Assembly (NCBI RefSeq): GCF_003314995.1
Contig: NZ_QNRH01000002.1
Span: forward strand, 310,001-374,000
Direction of reading: 5' to 3'
Length of the DNA stretch: 64,000 bases
Origin: Pseudochrobactrum asaccharolyticum
GTDB lineage: Bacteria; Pseudomonadota; Alphaproteobacteria; Rhizobiales; Rhizobiaceae
A program made the position numbers and the translations under genes. Below, in pieces: positions 18,266-25,543 of this stretch. Numbering within the stretch: the first letter of the stretch is position 1; each line of letters opens with the position of its first letter. The notes under the pieces were generated by a model. The model saw only the letters and a list, made by a program, of their open reading frames with translations. It had not been told where the DNA came from and did not search any database.

Positions 18266-19429
18266 TTATTCGCTTATACGGTGGCGGTGTGCTTCCAGGA
18301 ATTGTGCGGATAAATCCGGATGCACACTGGCGTCGCTTTCGGTTGTCAATGTTGCCAGCAATGTGCCGGTGCGTACCGCTTCCGGCAATGGTTTCTGGTC
18401 AAGCAGGCAATAGAGCGTGCCGGAGATCAATGCGTCACCTGCACCGGTAATATCCACCGGCTGTGCAGGCACACTAGCAATATGACGGATACCGTTTTCA
18501 TCACCGATATGAACACCGGCAGCACCCATTGTCATCACGATCTTAGCCACACCGCGCTCACGCAGCGCACTGATCGCCTGATCTGCCGAAAGACGAGGCG
18601 TCCCCGCCGGATGACGCAACAGACTATGCGCTTCATCAAGATTGAGGAACAACAGGTCTACGCCGCTGAGATCCTGCGGCAGACGCAGTGCTTTCGGCGC
18701 GGAAACCGTATCAACGGCTAAACGGAAACGGCTACCGGATTTTTTCGCCAGCAAGGCTTCCAAGGTTGCCTGCGGCAGATTGCAATCGGCAAAGACCCAG
18801 TCAGCCGAAGCCAGCTGCGGCCAGACCGTTTCTAACATCTCCGGCTTCAGCAGATCGAAAATGCCCATGTCAGCAATACCGAGTGCCAGTTCATTATCAG
18901 GCCCCAGAATTGCAGCATATTCAGCGGTCGGTGCCTCATTAGTGACAATCGCGCGGCTGACATCAACACCAAGCAGGCGCAGATTATCGAGAATAGCACG
19001 ACCGGTTTCGTCATCGCCGAGAATGGAGACAAAACCGATATTCACACCCAAACGTGCCAGATTTTCCGTAACATTGCGCGCAACACCGCCATGGCTGCGA
19101 TAACCGCTGACCGGATTGGATGTCTCACTGATCAGAGGGGCATGTGCATGATATTTACGGTCAAAAACCGCACCGCCGATACAAACGATACGCTTGCTCA
19201 CCGGCAGATAATAGCCGCGCCCCAGTACAAAGCCCTTCTGGGTCAGTTGCACAATATGTGCAGCAACAGTTGAGCGCGCCAAACCTAAAGCATCGGCAAT
19301 CTGCTGCTGACCGACAAACGGATTGGCAATAATCATATCCAGAACAGCACGTTCCTGTGCCGAGAGATCCTGCAAGCTTTGTGTTCCGGCTTTTGCTGTC
19401 GGGTTCACATCCTGATCACTCTGCACCAT
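18266..19429 (-). CDS. psuK: Pseudouridine kinase with N-terminal DNA-binding domain
   Basis: A 387-residue two-part protein. Residues about 22-70 form a winged helix-turn-helix of the ArsR/Lrp-like kind (QQQIADALGLARSTVAAHIV, KGFVLGRGYYL). From about residue 80 a PfkB sugar kinase follows (CIGGAVFDRKYH; GGVARNVTENLARLG; the signature DITGAGDALISGTLYCLL). With psuG directly downstream it should phosphorylate pseudouridine and probably also control its own operon. The ATG at 19429 was chosen because GGAG lies eight bases upstream; the longer frame has no such site. Three operator-like AAAC/GTTT dyads sit about 65-105 bases upstream of the start. Confidence 0.9.
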   Translation of the reverse strand: MVQSDQDVNPTAKAGTQSLQDLSAQERAVLDMIIANPFVGQQQIADALGLARSTVAAHIVQLTQKGFVLGRGYYLPVSKRIVCIGGAVFDRKYHAHAPLISETSNPVSGYRSHGGVARNVTENLARLGVNIGFVSILGDDETGRAILDNLRLLGVDVSRAIVTNEAPTAEYAAILGPDNELALGIADMGIFDLLKPEMLETVWPQLASADWVFADCNLPQATLEALLAKKSGSRFRLAVDTVSAPKALRLPQDLSGVDLLFLNLDEAHSLLRHPAGTPRLSADQAISALRERGVAKIVMTMGAAGVHIGDENGIRHIASVPAQPVDITGAGDALISGTLYCLLDQKPLPEAVRTGTLLATLTTESDASVHPDLSAQFLEAHRHRISE

Positions 19430-19491
19430 TGCTATTCTCCGTATCAATCTTTGCGGGAGTGAGCCTTCTAGCACAGCAATTTACAACAATC

Positions 19492-19534
19492 AAAACATTT
19501 GTTTTATTTTAAACAACTGTTTTAAACTCTGTTT
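19492..19534. promoter_or_regulatory. Candidate operator array upstream of psuK
   Basis: Three AAAC-GTTT dyads lie in a row: AAAACATTTGTTTT (19492-19505), AAACAACTGTTT (19511-19522) and AAACTCTGTTT (19524-19534). They lie upstream of psuK, whose product has a helix-turn-helix, so autoregulation is an obvious idea. No binding data; inferred from symmetry. Confidence 0.45.
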
Positions 19535-19732
19535 AAGGTACGATTGCTCACACTCAAATTCAGAAAAATCACTTTTTCAATAAAGCGCACACGGAAATTT
19601 GAAATCCTGCATCAAAGCGCTTATATTAATGCTTTGCAGGATTTTAGCCTTTGTGGGGACAGGCTGGCAGTCAGGCATAGATATGCAACTTGACAGTCCG
19701 TGACCTGATCGGGTCCGTGGGTGGAAACGGGG

Positions 19733-19750
19733 GACAGGGAGAGACCTGTC
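19733..19750 (+). promoter_or_regulatory. Hairpin with Shine-Dalgarno-like loop before the sensor kinase gene
   Basis: GACAGG (19733-19738) pairs with CCTGTC (19745-19750); the 6-base loop is GAGAGA, the only purine-rich stretch near the ATG at 19761. It may limit translation of the kinase gene. Confidence 0.4.
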
Positions 19751-19760
19751 AGCCTGACGG

Positions 19761-21470
19761 ATGGATAAAATGACCTTTATGAAAAACAAGGATTTTCAAA
19801 GGCCTGCCGACACTGCATCTGCAGAATCAGAGAAACAGCGTGCTGAAAAATTGCAGCTTATCAATTCTGACCAGACTGACAGTCCTGTCACGCCATCCGA
19901 AATACTCCCCACTCCGCAGGCACCGGTAACAACCCTCGCTTCCGCAACACCACTTGGCGGCAGCACGGTCCCGCCGGTCTATGCAGATAATCAGCCCGAC
20001 TTCCCGCCGCACGATAAAGATGACTGGTACGTCCCGTTACGCCACCGGCTGTCCAGCAAATTATTGCTGATGATCATTCTGGCCGTGCTGATTGCGGAAG
20101 TCATCATTCTTGTACCGTCGATCGCCAATATGCGCACGCAATGGCTGACCACCAAACATAATATGATTGCGACATCGAGCCTGCTTTTGCTCGACAGCAA
20201 CCCCGGTGCCACGCTTGAACCGCAGGTTCAGGATCAATTGCTGCGCTCCAGCGGTGCAGAAAGCATTACAGTGACGCGCAACGGCACCAGCCGTGTTCTT
20301 GCTTCATCACCGGTAACACCGCCGGTGAGCGAATATATTGATCTGACAACGGCAACACCGCTGAGTGATTTTCTCGGCGCATTGCAGACACTGATCAGCG
20401 GCGGCAAGAAGGTCATGCAGATTTCCGGCCCGCCGGACTATACCGGGACAACAGTCGATATCGTGATGTATGACACCGCCTTACATGACCGGCTGATCCA
20501 GAACTCGCGCATTATTGCCACGATTTCTCTGCTGATCTCGCTGATTGCGGCAGCGCTGATCTATTTCATCATTCACCGTCTGCTGCTACGCCCTGTCGGC
20601 CATATGTACAGCAATATGTTTGCCTTCGGCCAGAAGCCCGAAGATCCGACCCTGATTATTGACGCCTCCTGCCGTAAAGATGAGCTTGGCTATGCCCAAA
20701 ACCGGCTGGCACAAATGCAAACCCATCTTCAGCATTTGTTTCATGAGCGCAAACATCTGGCAGATCTTGGCCTCGCAGTCTCCAAGATCAATCATGACAT
20801 GCGCAATATTCTGGCATCAGCACAGCTGATGTCCGACAGTCTGGCCGATACACAGGATCCGGTCGTACAGCGCTTTTCGCCAAAGCTGATCCGGACACTC
20901 AACCGCGCCATCACCTATTCAGAGACAGTAATCGCCTATGGCCGCACGCAGGAAGCGGTTCCGGTGCGTCAGCAACGTCTGTTGCGCCCGCTGCTGCATG
21001 AAGTCGAAGACATGCTGGTGATTCCGCCGAATGTGGAGATCACCTTCCGCAATATGATTCCGGTCGATTTTGAAGCCTATATCGACAAAGAACAGATGCT
21101 GCGTGTGCTGAATAATCTCTGCCGTAATGCCGTGCAGGCGATGAGTACACACAATACCGCGCCGGAAACCGAGAAAAGCCTGACCATTTCCGCATGGCGC
21201 ATGGGCAATCAATGCTGCATCGCCGTTGCCGATACCGGACCCGGTTTACCGAAAAAAGCGCGGGATAATCTCTTTACCGCGTTTCGCGGGTCTACCCGCA
21301 GCGACGGTACCGGCTTGGGGCTGGTGATTGCTCAGGAACTGGTGCGCGCCCATGGCGGCACCATCGAATTGCGCGAAGACTACACGGAAGGCGCTTTATT
21401 CGAGATTCGCATCCCCGATATGCCGGCCTATCCGCCGCAAATGCAGCGCAGCCAACGCAATATGGTGTAA
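19761..21470 (+). CDS. Orphan membrane sensor histidine kinase
   Basis: A 569-residue kinase. A long N-terminal cytoplasmic tail of about 95 residues, rich in proline, threonine and alanine, precedes the first membrane helix (LLLMIILAVLIAEVIILV). A periplasmic domain of about 130 residues, a second helix (IATISLLISLIAAALIYFII) and a linker follow. The phosphorylated histidine is in KINHDMRN (near residue 345); the ATP domain has NNLCRNAVQAM, VADTGPGLP and GTGLGLVIAQEL. No response regulator gene is adjacent, so its partner is elsewhere. In-frame ATGs at 19770 and 19779 leave the exact start open. Confidence 0.88.
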   Translation: MDKMTFMKNKDFQRPADTASAESEKQRAEKLQLINSDQTDSPVTPSEILPTPQAPVTTLASATPLGGSTVPPVYADNQPDFPPHDKDDWYVPLRHRLSSKLLLMIILAVLIAEVIILVPSIANMRTQWLTTKHNMIATSSLLLLDSNPGATLEPQVQDQLLRSSGAESITVTRNGTSRVLASSPVTPPVSEYIDLTTATPLSDFLGALQTLISGGKKVMQISGPPDYTGTTVDIVMYDTALHDRLIQNSRIIATISLLISLIAAALIYFIIHRLLLRPVGHMYSNMFAFGQKPEDPTLIIDASCRKDELGYAQNRLAQMQTHLQHLFHERKHLADLGLAVSKINHDMRNILASAQLMSDSLADTQDPVVQRFSPKLIRTLNRAITYSETVIAYGRTQEAVPVRQQRLLRPLLHEVEDMLVIPPNVEITFRNMIPVDFEAYIDKEQMLRVLNNLCRNAVQAMSTHNTAPETEKSLTISAWRMGNQCCIAVADTGPGLPKKARDNLFTAFRGSTRSDGTGLGLVIAQELVRAHGGTIELREDYTEGALFEIRIPDMPAYPPQMQRSQRNMV

Positions 21471-21658
21471 TTATTTCAACGCGCTGCACGGAAAACACTG
21501 CCGAGAAAGCCACGCAATCGCGTGGTTTTCTTGTTTTTATCCCCACGCTTCAAAAAAAATACAAATTTTTGAAAGTTTTCCGTTACAAACCCTTGCAATG
21601 CCAAACAGAACCCTTTAGAGAGCGCATACCGCACGGAAACGGCGCGGTTCTAGGGCAT

Positions 21659-21735
21659 GCACCCGTAGCTCAGCTGGATAGAGCACCAGACTACGAATCT
21701 GGGGGTCAGAGGTTCGAATCCTTTCGGGTGCGCCA
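21659..21735 (+). tRNA. tRNA-Arg (anticodon ACG), first copy
   Basis: A 77-base cloverleaf with encoded CCA. The acceptor stem GCACCCG pairs with CGGGTGC, the anticodon stem-loop CCAGA-CTACGAA-TCTGG gives anticodon ACG, and the T-loop is TTCGAAT. It reads CGN arginine codons once the first anticodon base is deaminated to inosine. Confidence 0.97.
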
Positions 21736-21817
21736 TTTTCTACTTTGATAAGATTTTATTTTAATACGAAATAAAGTTCTTAAGAGAGTGCCGTACCAAA
21801 CGAAGCACTCTAGGCAA

Positions 21818-21894
21818 GCACCCGTAGCTCAGCTGGATAGAGCACCAGACTACGAATCTGGGGGTCAGAGGTTCGAATCCTTTCGGGTGCGCCA
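21818..21894 (+). tRNA. tRNA-Arg (anticodon ACG), second copy
   Basis: Identical over all 77 bases to the copy at 21659-21735, separated from it by 82 unrelated bases. The two form a small tandem array, probably one transcript. Confidence 0.97.
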
Positions 21895-21985
21895 TTCCTT
21901 CTCTCACTGAGATAATATTTTCCTGAAATGAACAAAGAACACCTTCAAAAGCAAAGCTTTTGGCAGTGTCATATTCTCTCATCAT

Positions 21986-22624
21986 TCAAGTTTCCTGCAA
22001 CTGCTGCATCATCCGCACCAGCTCGGGTAAAGATGCAGCCTGCATTTTGCGCATTGCCTGTGCACGGCGTACTTTCACCGTAATTTCGCTGATACCAAGC
22101 TCCGCAGCAATCTGTTTATTAAGCAGGCCTGCAACCACATGAGTAACCACGTCACGCTCACCATCACTCAGGCCGGCATAATGATCTTTCAGTGATTTCA
22201 GGCTGTTGCGGGCGATACGGTTTTTACGGTCGAGTTCAATGGCCTGATGGATTGCATCCAGCAAATCCTGCTCGCGGAACGGCTTGGTCAGAAACTCAAC
22301 AGCACCCTGCTTCATCGCCTGCACGGACATCGGAATATCGCCATGACCGGTGATAAAAATAACCGGTAACTGCACATCCCACTTGTCCATCTCACGATGA
22401 AAATCCAGCCCGCTCATGCCGGGCATACGGATATCCAACACCAGACACGCCGGAGCATCATGACGTTCTGTGTCCAGAAAAGCCTGCACAGATGCAAAGG
22501 ACTGCGCTTGCCGACCCACAGAGTTCAGAAGATCTTCAATGGCCTCCCGCAAAGACTGGTCATCATCAATAATATAAACGACCGGTTCTTCTGTATTATG
22601 AGTATCACTGACCGGCTGTTTCAT
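21986..22624 (-). CDS. FixJ/NarL-type response regulator
   Basis: A 212-residue regulator. The receiver domain has the acidic pair in YIIDDDQS, the phosphorylated aspartate D64 in LVLDIRMPGMSG, the threonine in FITGHGD and the lysine in FLTKPF. The C-terminal LuxR-type helix-turn-helix contains DGERDVVTHVVAGLLNKQIAAELGIS. The gene overlaps the sensor kinase gene by four bases (ATGA), so they form a cognate pair. With mgtC 9 bases upstream of the kinase, the natural hypothesis is that the pair controls magnesium or acid-stress genes. No input signal can be read from the sequence. Confidence 0.92.
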   Translation of the reverse strand: MKQPVSDTHNTEEPVVYIIDDDQSLREAIEDLLNSVGRQAQSFASVQAFLDTERHDAPACLVLDIRMPGMSGLDFHREMDKWDVQLPVIFITGHGDIPMSVQAMKQGAVEFLTKPFREQDLLDAIHQAIELDRKNRIARNSLKSLKDHYAGLSDGERDVVTHVVAGLLNKQIAAELGISEITVKVRRAQAMRKMQAASLPELVRMMQQLQET

Positions 22625-23730
22625 GCTTTTGTTCCGCTGCCATTTAATGTGAATTCTACAACAAGACCGTGCGGGTGACGGGGATAGGCACGGATAGCCC
22701 CCTGATGCGCCTCGATAATACTCCGGCTGATCGCCAGACCAATACCGATACCGCCTGATTTGGTGGTATAAAACGCATCGAACATGGTTTTCAGCCGCTC
22801 TGCGGGCACCCCCTCGCCGGTATCAGACACCGCCACGCGAACAGAACCATCCGGCTCACCACGCGACAGGATCATGATCTCACGCGGCTCCACGCGCTTA
22901 CTGTCCCGCACCGCCTCCACCGCATTGCTGAACAGGTTGAGCAGCACCTGCTCAATCTCAATCCTGTCGCCTTGTATCACCGGCAAAGCCTCATCGAGAT
23001 CGAGCCGGATACTCACCCGCCAGCGTTCCAGATCACCGCGCACCAGTGCCAGCACGTCCAGTATCAGATTGTTCATACGGATATCTTCACGCGCAGCAGG
23101 CTGACGCTGCACCAAAGCACGCACACGCCCCACCACTTCCGCAGCACGCGTTGCATCTTTGCTGATCCGCTCAGCGGCTTGCCGCGCTTTTTCAATATTC
23201 GGCGGCTCAGTCGCCAGCCAGCGCGTGCATGCCGCCGCACTGGTGGTGACAGCTGCCAATGGCTGATTGACCTCATGCGCGATGGACGCTGTCAATTCGC
23301 CGAGTGTCATCACCCGCGCCATTTGCGCCATTTGTTTACGCGCTTCTTCTGCGGCCTGCTGTGCATTGCGGATTTGTAAAGCCAGCCATGTTGTGACGGC
23401 AATCGCCGCAACGCTGATAAAGCCGTTGACGACCCCTGACTCCGGCGAGCCGCTCAATGTCAGAAAATAGCTGACAATCGTCATCAGCACACAAAGCAGC
23501 GCAGTGGCGATCACCGCCTTAGGCTGTAACAGGCGCACGGCCAGCAACACCACAGCCACATAGAAGACAGCCGCCGCAATCTCGAGATCTGTCACCGTAT
23601 CCGCAATAAAAATTGCGATAATCAGCGCAAGACCAGCCAGAAGCTGCCAGAAACTGGCACCTTCCAGCATCATCGGCACAGAAAGTGCCGATTTGATCCG
23701 GTCTCCAAAAGGCTGCTTATCTGTCTGCAT
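22621..23730 (-). CDS. Membrane sensor histidine kinase, partner of the FixJ-type regulator
   Basis: A 369-residue kinase with several close-set hydrophobic helices in the first 125 residues (FWQLLAGLALIIAIFIAD; AAVFYVAVVLLAVRLL; AVIATALLCVLMTIVSYFL; a fourth near GFISVAAIAVTTWLAL) and no large periplasmic domain, so sensing probably occurs in or at the membrane. The histidine is in SIAHEVNQPLAAV (near 153); the ATP domain has LNLFSNAVEAV, VSDTGEGVP and GIGIGLAISRSI. It lacks the PAS and haem domain of true FixL. It starts nine bases after mgtC and overlaps the regulator gene, giving an mgtC-kinase-regulator order. Confidence 0.92.
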   Translation of the reverse strand: MQTDKQPFGDRIKSALSVPMMLEGASFWQLLAGLALIIAIFIADTVTDLEIAAAVFYVAVVLLAVRLLQPKAVIATALLCVLMTIVSYFLTLSGSPESGVVNGFISVAAIAVTTWLALQIRNAQQAAEEARKQMAQMARVMTLGELTASIAHEVNQPLAAVTTSAAACTRWLATEPPNIEKARQAAERISKDATRAAEVVGRVRALVQRQPAAREDIRMNNLILDVLALVRGDLERWRVSIRLDLDEALPVIQGDRIEIEQVLLNLFSNAVEAVRDSKRVEPREIMILSRGEPDGSVRVAVSDTGEGVPAERLKTMFDAFYTTKSGGIGIGLAISRSIIEAHQGAIRAYPRHPHGLVVEFTLNGSGTKA

Positions 23731-23739
23731 TATGCACTT

Positions 23740-24459
23740 TCAATAATCTTTATCGCCGTCATCGGATGTAACATAACGCCAGCGCACCGAAGTCACCAGC
23801 GGCTCCAGACTTAAGCGGCCGATAATCTGCTCCAGCAACGGATCCTGATTATTATCAGCGCGAAACAGCGCATTCACCTCAACGCGGTTGCTATCCTCAA
23901 TATTGGTGCTTTCAAGATCCTGAATATGCAGAACCGTACCAAGATCGCGCAGCAACAGCGAGCGCACATGCGCCTCCGCATCGCCCATACAAACAATGCT
24001 CACTGCATAGCGGCTGTCAAATTCTGACCCGCTTGCCGGTTGCCGGTCAATCAGATGCACCAGCGGACGCAAAAACAGGTTCACACTGATAATAAACAAC
24101 GTGGCAATGGCCGCATGAAGATAGAAGCCAGCGCCGCACATCACGCCGACAGCCGCAGAGCACCATAGTGTTGCAGCCGTATTCAGCCCGCGGACGTTAA
24201 AACCTTCTTTGAAGATAATCCCTGCGCCCAGAAAACCAATACCGGAAACAATCTGCGCTGCCACACGGGTCGGACTGGTATCACCATCAACCAATGAGGC
24301 AAACAAAACAAAGGTCGCCGCACCCACCGCGACCAGCGTATTGGTGCGCAACCCCGCAAGACGTTGACGCCATTGCCGCTCAAACCCGATAATACCGCCT
24401 AGCACAAAAGCTGCTGCCAGTGCTGTAAATGTATGTAAGAGACTTTCAACTGAAACCAT
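23740..24459 (-). CDS. mgtC: MgtC/SapB-family membrane protein
   Basis: A 239-residue protein. The N-terminal membrane part has the family pattern GGIIGFERQWRQRLAGLRTNTLVAVGAA, GIGFLGAGIIFKEG and NTAATLWCSAAVGV; a soluble C-terminal domain of about 95 residues follows (YAVSIVCMGDAEAHVRSLLLRDL), as in virulence-type MgtC rather than short SapB proteins. In other bacteria MgtC supports growth at low magnesium and survival in host cells, by inhibiting ATP synthase in Salmonella. The ATG at 24459 was chosen for AGGG upstream; the longest frame starts with TTG. It is divergent from the mgtA cluster and leads a possible three-gene operon with a two-component system. Confidence 0.92.
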   Translation of the reverse strand: MVSVESLLHTFTALAAAFVLGGIIGFERQWRQRLAGLRTNTLVAVGAATFVLFASLVDGDTSPTRVAAQIVSGIGFLGAGIIFKEGFNVRGLNTAATLWCSAAVGVMCGAGFYLHAAIATLFIISVNLFLRPLVHLIDRQPASGSEFDSRYAVSIVCMGDAEAHVRSLLLRDLGTVLHIQDLESTNIEDSNRVEVNALFRADNNQDPLLEQIIGRLSLEPLVTSVRWRYVTSDDGDKDY

Positions 24460-24601
24460 AATCTGCCCTGCCATTTTCGTCTGTATTCCGATAGCAGCTT
24501 TATTTCGCAACGATATGAAGATTTTCTAATACAATAAAAATCGTGCAATGCTGGCTGTTCCTGTCTCTTTTTGCTGCGTAAAACAAGCTTAACCTCTGAG
24601 A

Positions 24602-24617
24602 ATATACTTTAGTATAT
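24602..24617. promoter_or_regulatory. Palindrome in the mgtC/mgtA divergent region
   Basis: ATATACT-TT-AGTATAT is a perfect 7+2+7 dyad. It lies about 140 bases upstream of mgtC and about 40 bases before the structured leader on the other strand, near where a -35 region for the rightward transcript would be expected. A binding site for the neighbouring FixJ-type regulator is one possibility. Confidence 0.5.
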
Positions 24618-24654
24618 CCGCATAACACCTAATCATATTAAAACAGTCTTTGTT

Positions 24655-24923
24655 CATAGTTGAGGCGACAGACCATCTGTTTTAAACACAGGTCAGGACA
24701 GTTCAACTGTTCAGTCACCGGCTTCAGCGCCTGCTCTGATGAAATTCAGACAGGGGCTCTGAAACCACATCTCACGTGCATTCTTCCTGAATATTCAGGA
24801 TGCACCCGCAAGGATCGCGTTCCTAAATGCCAAGCGACAGTAGTCAACAAACCAAGCCGCAGCAGCAACCGGACTGAGCCTTTGCAGGTTTCACCCGTGC
24901 CGTTGCGGCTAATGAGGTGAAAC
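24655..24923 (+). promoter_or_regulatory. Structured leader RNA, riboswitch-like, class unknown
   Basis: Reading the plus strand as RNA gives these helices: P1 AGTTGA (24658-24663) with TCAACT (24703-24708), enclosing P2 (GAC and CTGT at 24671-24680 with ACAG and GTC at 24688-24694); P3, a long interrupted hairpin (about 24719-24767: TTC, AGC, CCTG, CTGA with their complements); P4 GTGCA (24776-24780)/TGCAC (24801-24805) with an inner CCTGAA/TTCAGG; and P5 GTTTCACC (24888-24895) with GGTGAAAC (24916-24923), which covers the ribosome-binding site of the gene at 24924. P5 has an inner GCCG/CGGC. A competing helix AGCCGCA (24855-24861)/TGCGGCT (24904-24910) would break that inner stem. This is an aptamer plus on/off switch layout. 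I cannot match it to a known class; M-box similarity is not convincing. Confidence 0.55.
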
Positions 24924-25154
24924 ATGACCTATCCAATTCTCAACATGGCGCAAATTCTGTGCGCATCCCCGCTCAATGGCGATACACGTCGTTTTGTCCG
25001 TTCCTCACGCCTGCCAAAACTGGCTGACGGGCCGGATGTTGTTGCCGTCATCGCTGACGGCGGTAACCGGCCGGTTGCCCGCTGGGTGCGTAATCCGCAA
25101 AACCGCAAACTGGAATGTATCTGGTCTGCAGCAACAGGCGGAGCACAGTCATGA
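24924..25154 (+). CDS. Small protein of unknown function, 76 residues
   Basis: I do not recognise it. The protein starts MTYPILNMAQILCASPLNGD, continues with a basic stretch (RRFVRSSRLPK), has DVVAVIADGGNRPVARWV in the middle, and ends polar. It has one or two cysteines (14 and near 67) and no membrane helix. A good GAGGTG lies five bases before the ATG but is paired in hairpin P5 of the leader, so translation is probably switched. Its stop overlaps the start of the next small gene (ATGA at 25151-25154), which argues that both are real. It is the first gene of the run that ends with mgtA. Confidence 0.65.
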   Translation: MTYPILNMAQILCASPLNGDTRRFVRSSRLPKLADGPDVVAVIADGGNRPVARWVRNPQNRKLECIWSAATGGAQS

Positions 25155-25321
25155 GTGTTCTCTTTGATGTTCTCATGGTCTTCGGCTTCACGCTGCTGAT
25201 GCTTGCCGTCAGCTTTATCCGTGTGCAGGCCAAAGCAGGTTTTTATGAGCCATTACTCAAAACCCAGACTGCAGAAGAACTGCCCCTTGATAACGGAGAG
25301 AACTATGGACGACGACAGTAG
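25151..25321 (+). CDS. Small single-helix membrane protein, 56 residues
   Basis: A 56-residue protein with one membrane helix at about residues 3-24 (LFDVLMVFGFTLLMLAVSFI), then a short basic/aromatic segment (RVQAKAGFYEPLL) and an acidic tail (TAEELPLDNGE). Unknown family to me. It overlaps the preceding gene by four bases and ends only 283 bases before mgtA, so a role as a small partner of the MgtA transporter (as MgtS or MgtR are in enterobacteria) is a fair guess, based on position and size alone. A short leader ORF for mgtA starts inside its 3' end, in another frame. Confidence 0.6.
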   Translation: MSVLFDVLMVFGFTLLMLAVSFIRVQAKAGFYEPLLKTQTAEELPLDNGENYGRRQ

Positions 25322-25343
25322 TCGGTGGCTGTGTGCGGTCTGA
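25305..25343 (+). CDS. 12-residue candidate leader peptide of mgtA
   Basis: ATG followed by three GAC codons encodes MDDDSSRWLCAV, then tandem stops TGA TAG. The ribosome-binding site GGAG (25295-25298) is six bases from the ATG. The ORF overlaps the 3' end of the 56-residue gene in another frame and ends inside the left arm of the hairpin at 25325-25387. An acidic run right after the start codon is the feature that makes ribosomes unstable at low magnesium in the enterobacterial MgtL peptide. The comparison is functional inference; there is no sequence similarity. Confidence 0.5.
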   Translation: MDDDSSRWLCAV

Positions 25344-25543
25344 TAGCGGGAACCTCCCCTTCCTGCTTTCAGACCGCATGCAGCCACTCCCCCACAAAAC
25401 CAGACAAGTTAAAGTCCGGCACAGAGCTTTGCGTCTTCCGCAGCATAATTCCTTAAACTTGAATCAGTTTAAGGGAAAATTATGCTGCATATATAAAGTG
25501 TTAGAGCGACCTTTATGCGCCCAATCGGGCGCACGGCGCTCTA
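25325..25543 (+). promoter_or_regulatory. Three strong hairpins in the mgtA leader
   Basis: H1 (25325-25387): GTGGCTG/CAGCCAC, TGCGGTCTGA/TCAGACCGCA, AGC/GCT and GGAA/TTCC stack around a 7-base loop. H2 (25440-25488): GCAGCATAATT/AATTATGCTGC and CCTTAAAC/GTTTAAGG around an 8-base loop. H3 (25502-25543): TAGAGCG/CGCTCTA enclosing TGCGCCC/GGGCGCA. None has a T-tract, so control would act through Rho, translation or RNA stability rather than a simple terminator. H3's ends match the TAGAGCG intergenic repeat and may derive from it. Confidence 0.65.

Noticed and set aside
21659-21894. A genomic island inserted at the tRNA-Arg genes
   Set aside because: No integrase, no partial tRNA copy as an attachment site, and ordinary genes on both sides.
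24660-24920. An 86-codon frame in the mgtC-mgtA intergenic region as a gene
   Set aside because: It begins at TTG without a ribosome-binding site and runs through all helices of the leader RNA; the sequence is better explained as structured RNA.
24655-24924. Naming the leader an M-box riboswitch
   Set aside because: A GAGGC near the 5' end and a GTCAACA later recall M-box elements, but their order and the surrounding helices do not fit.
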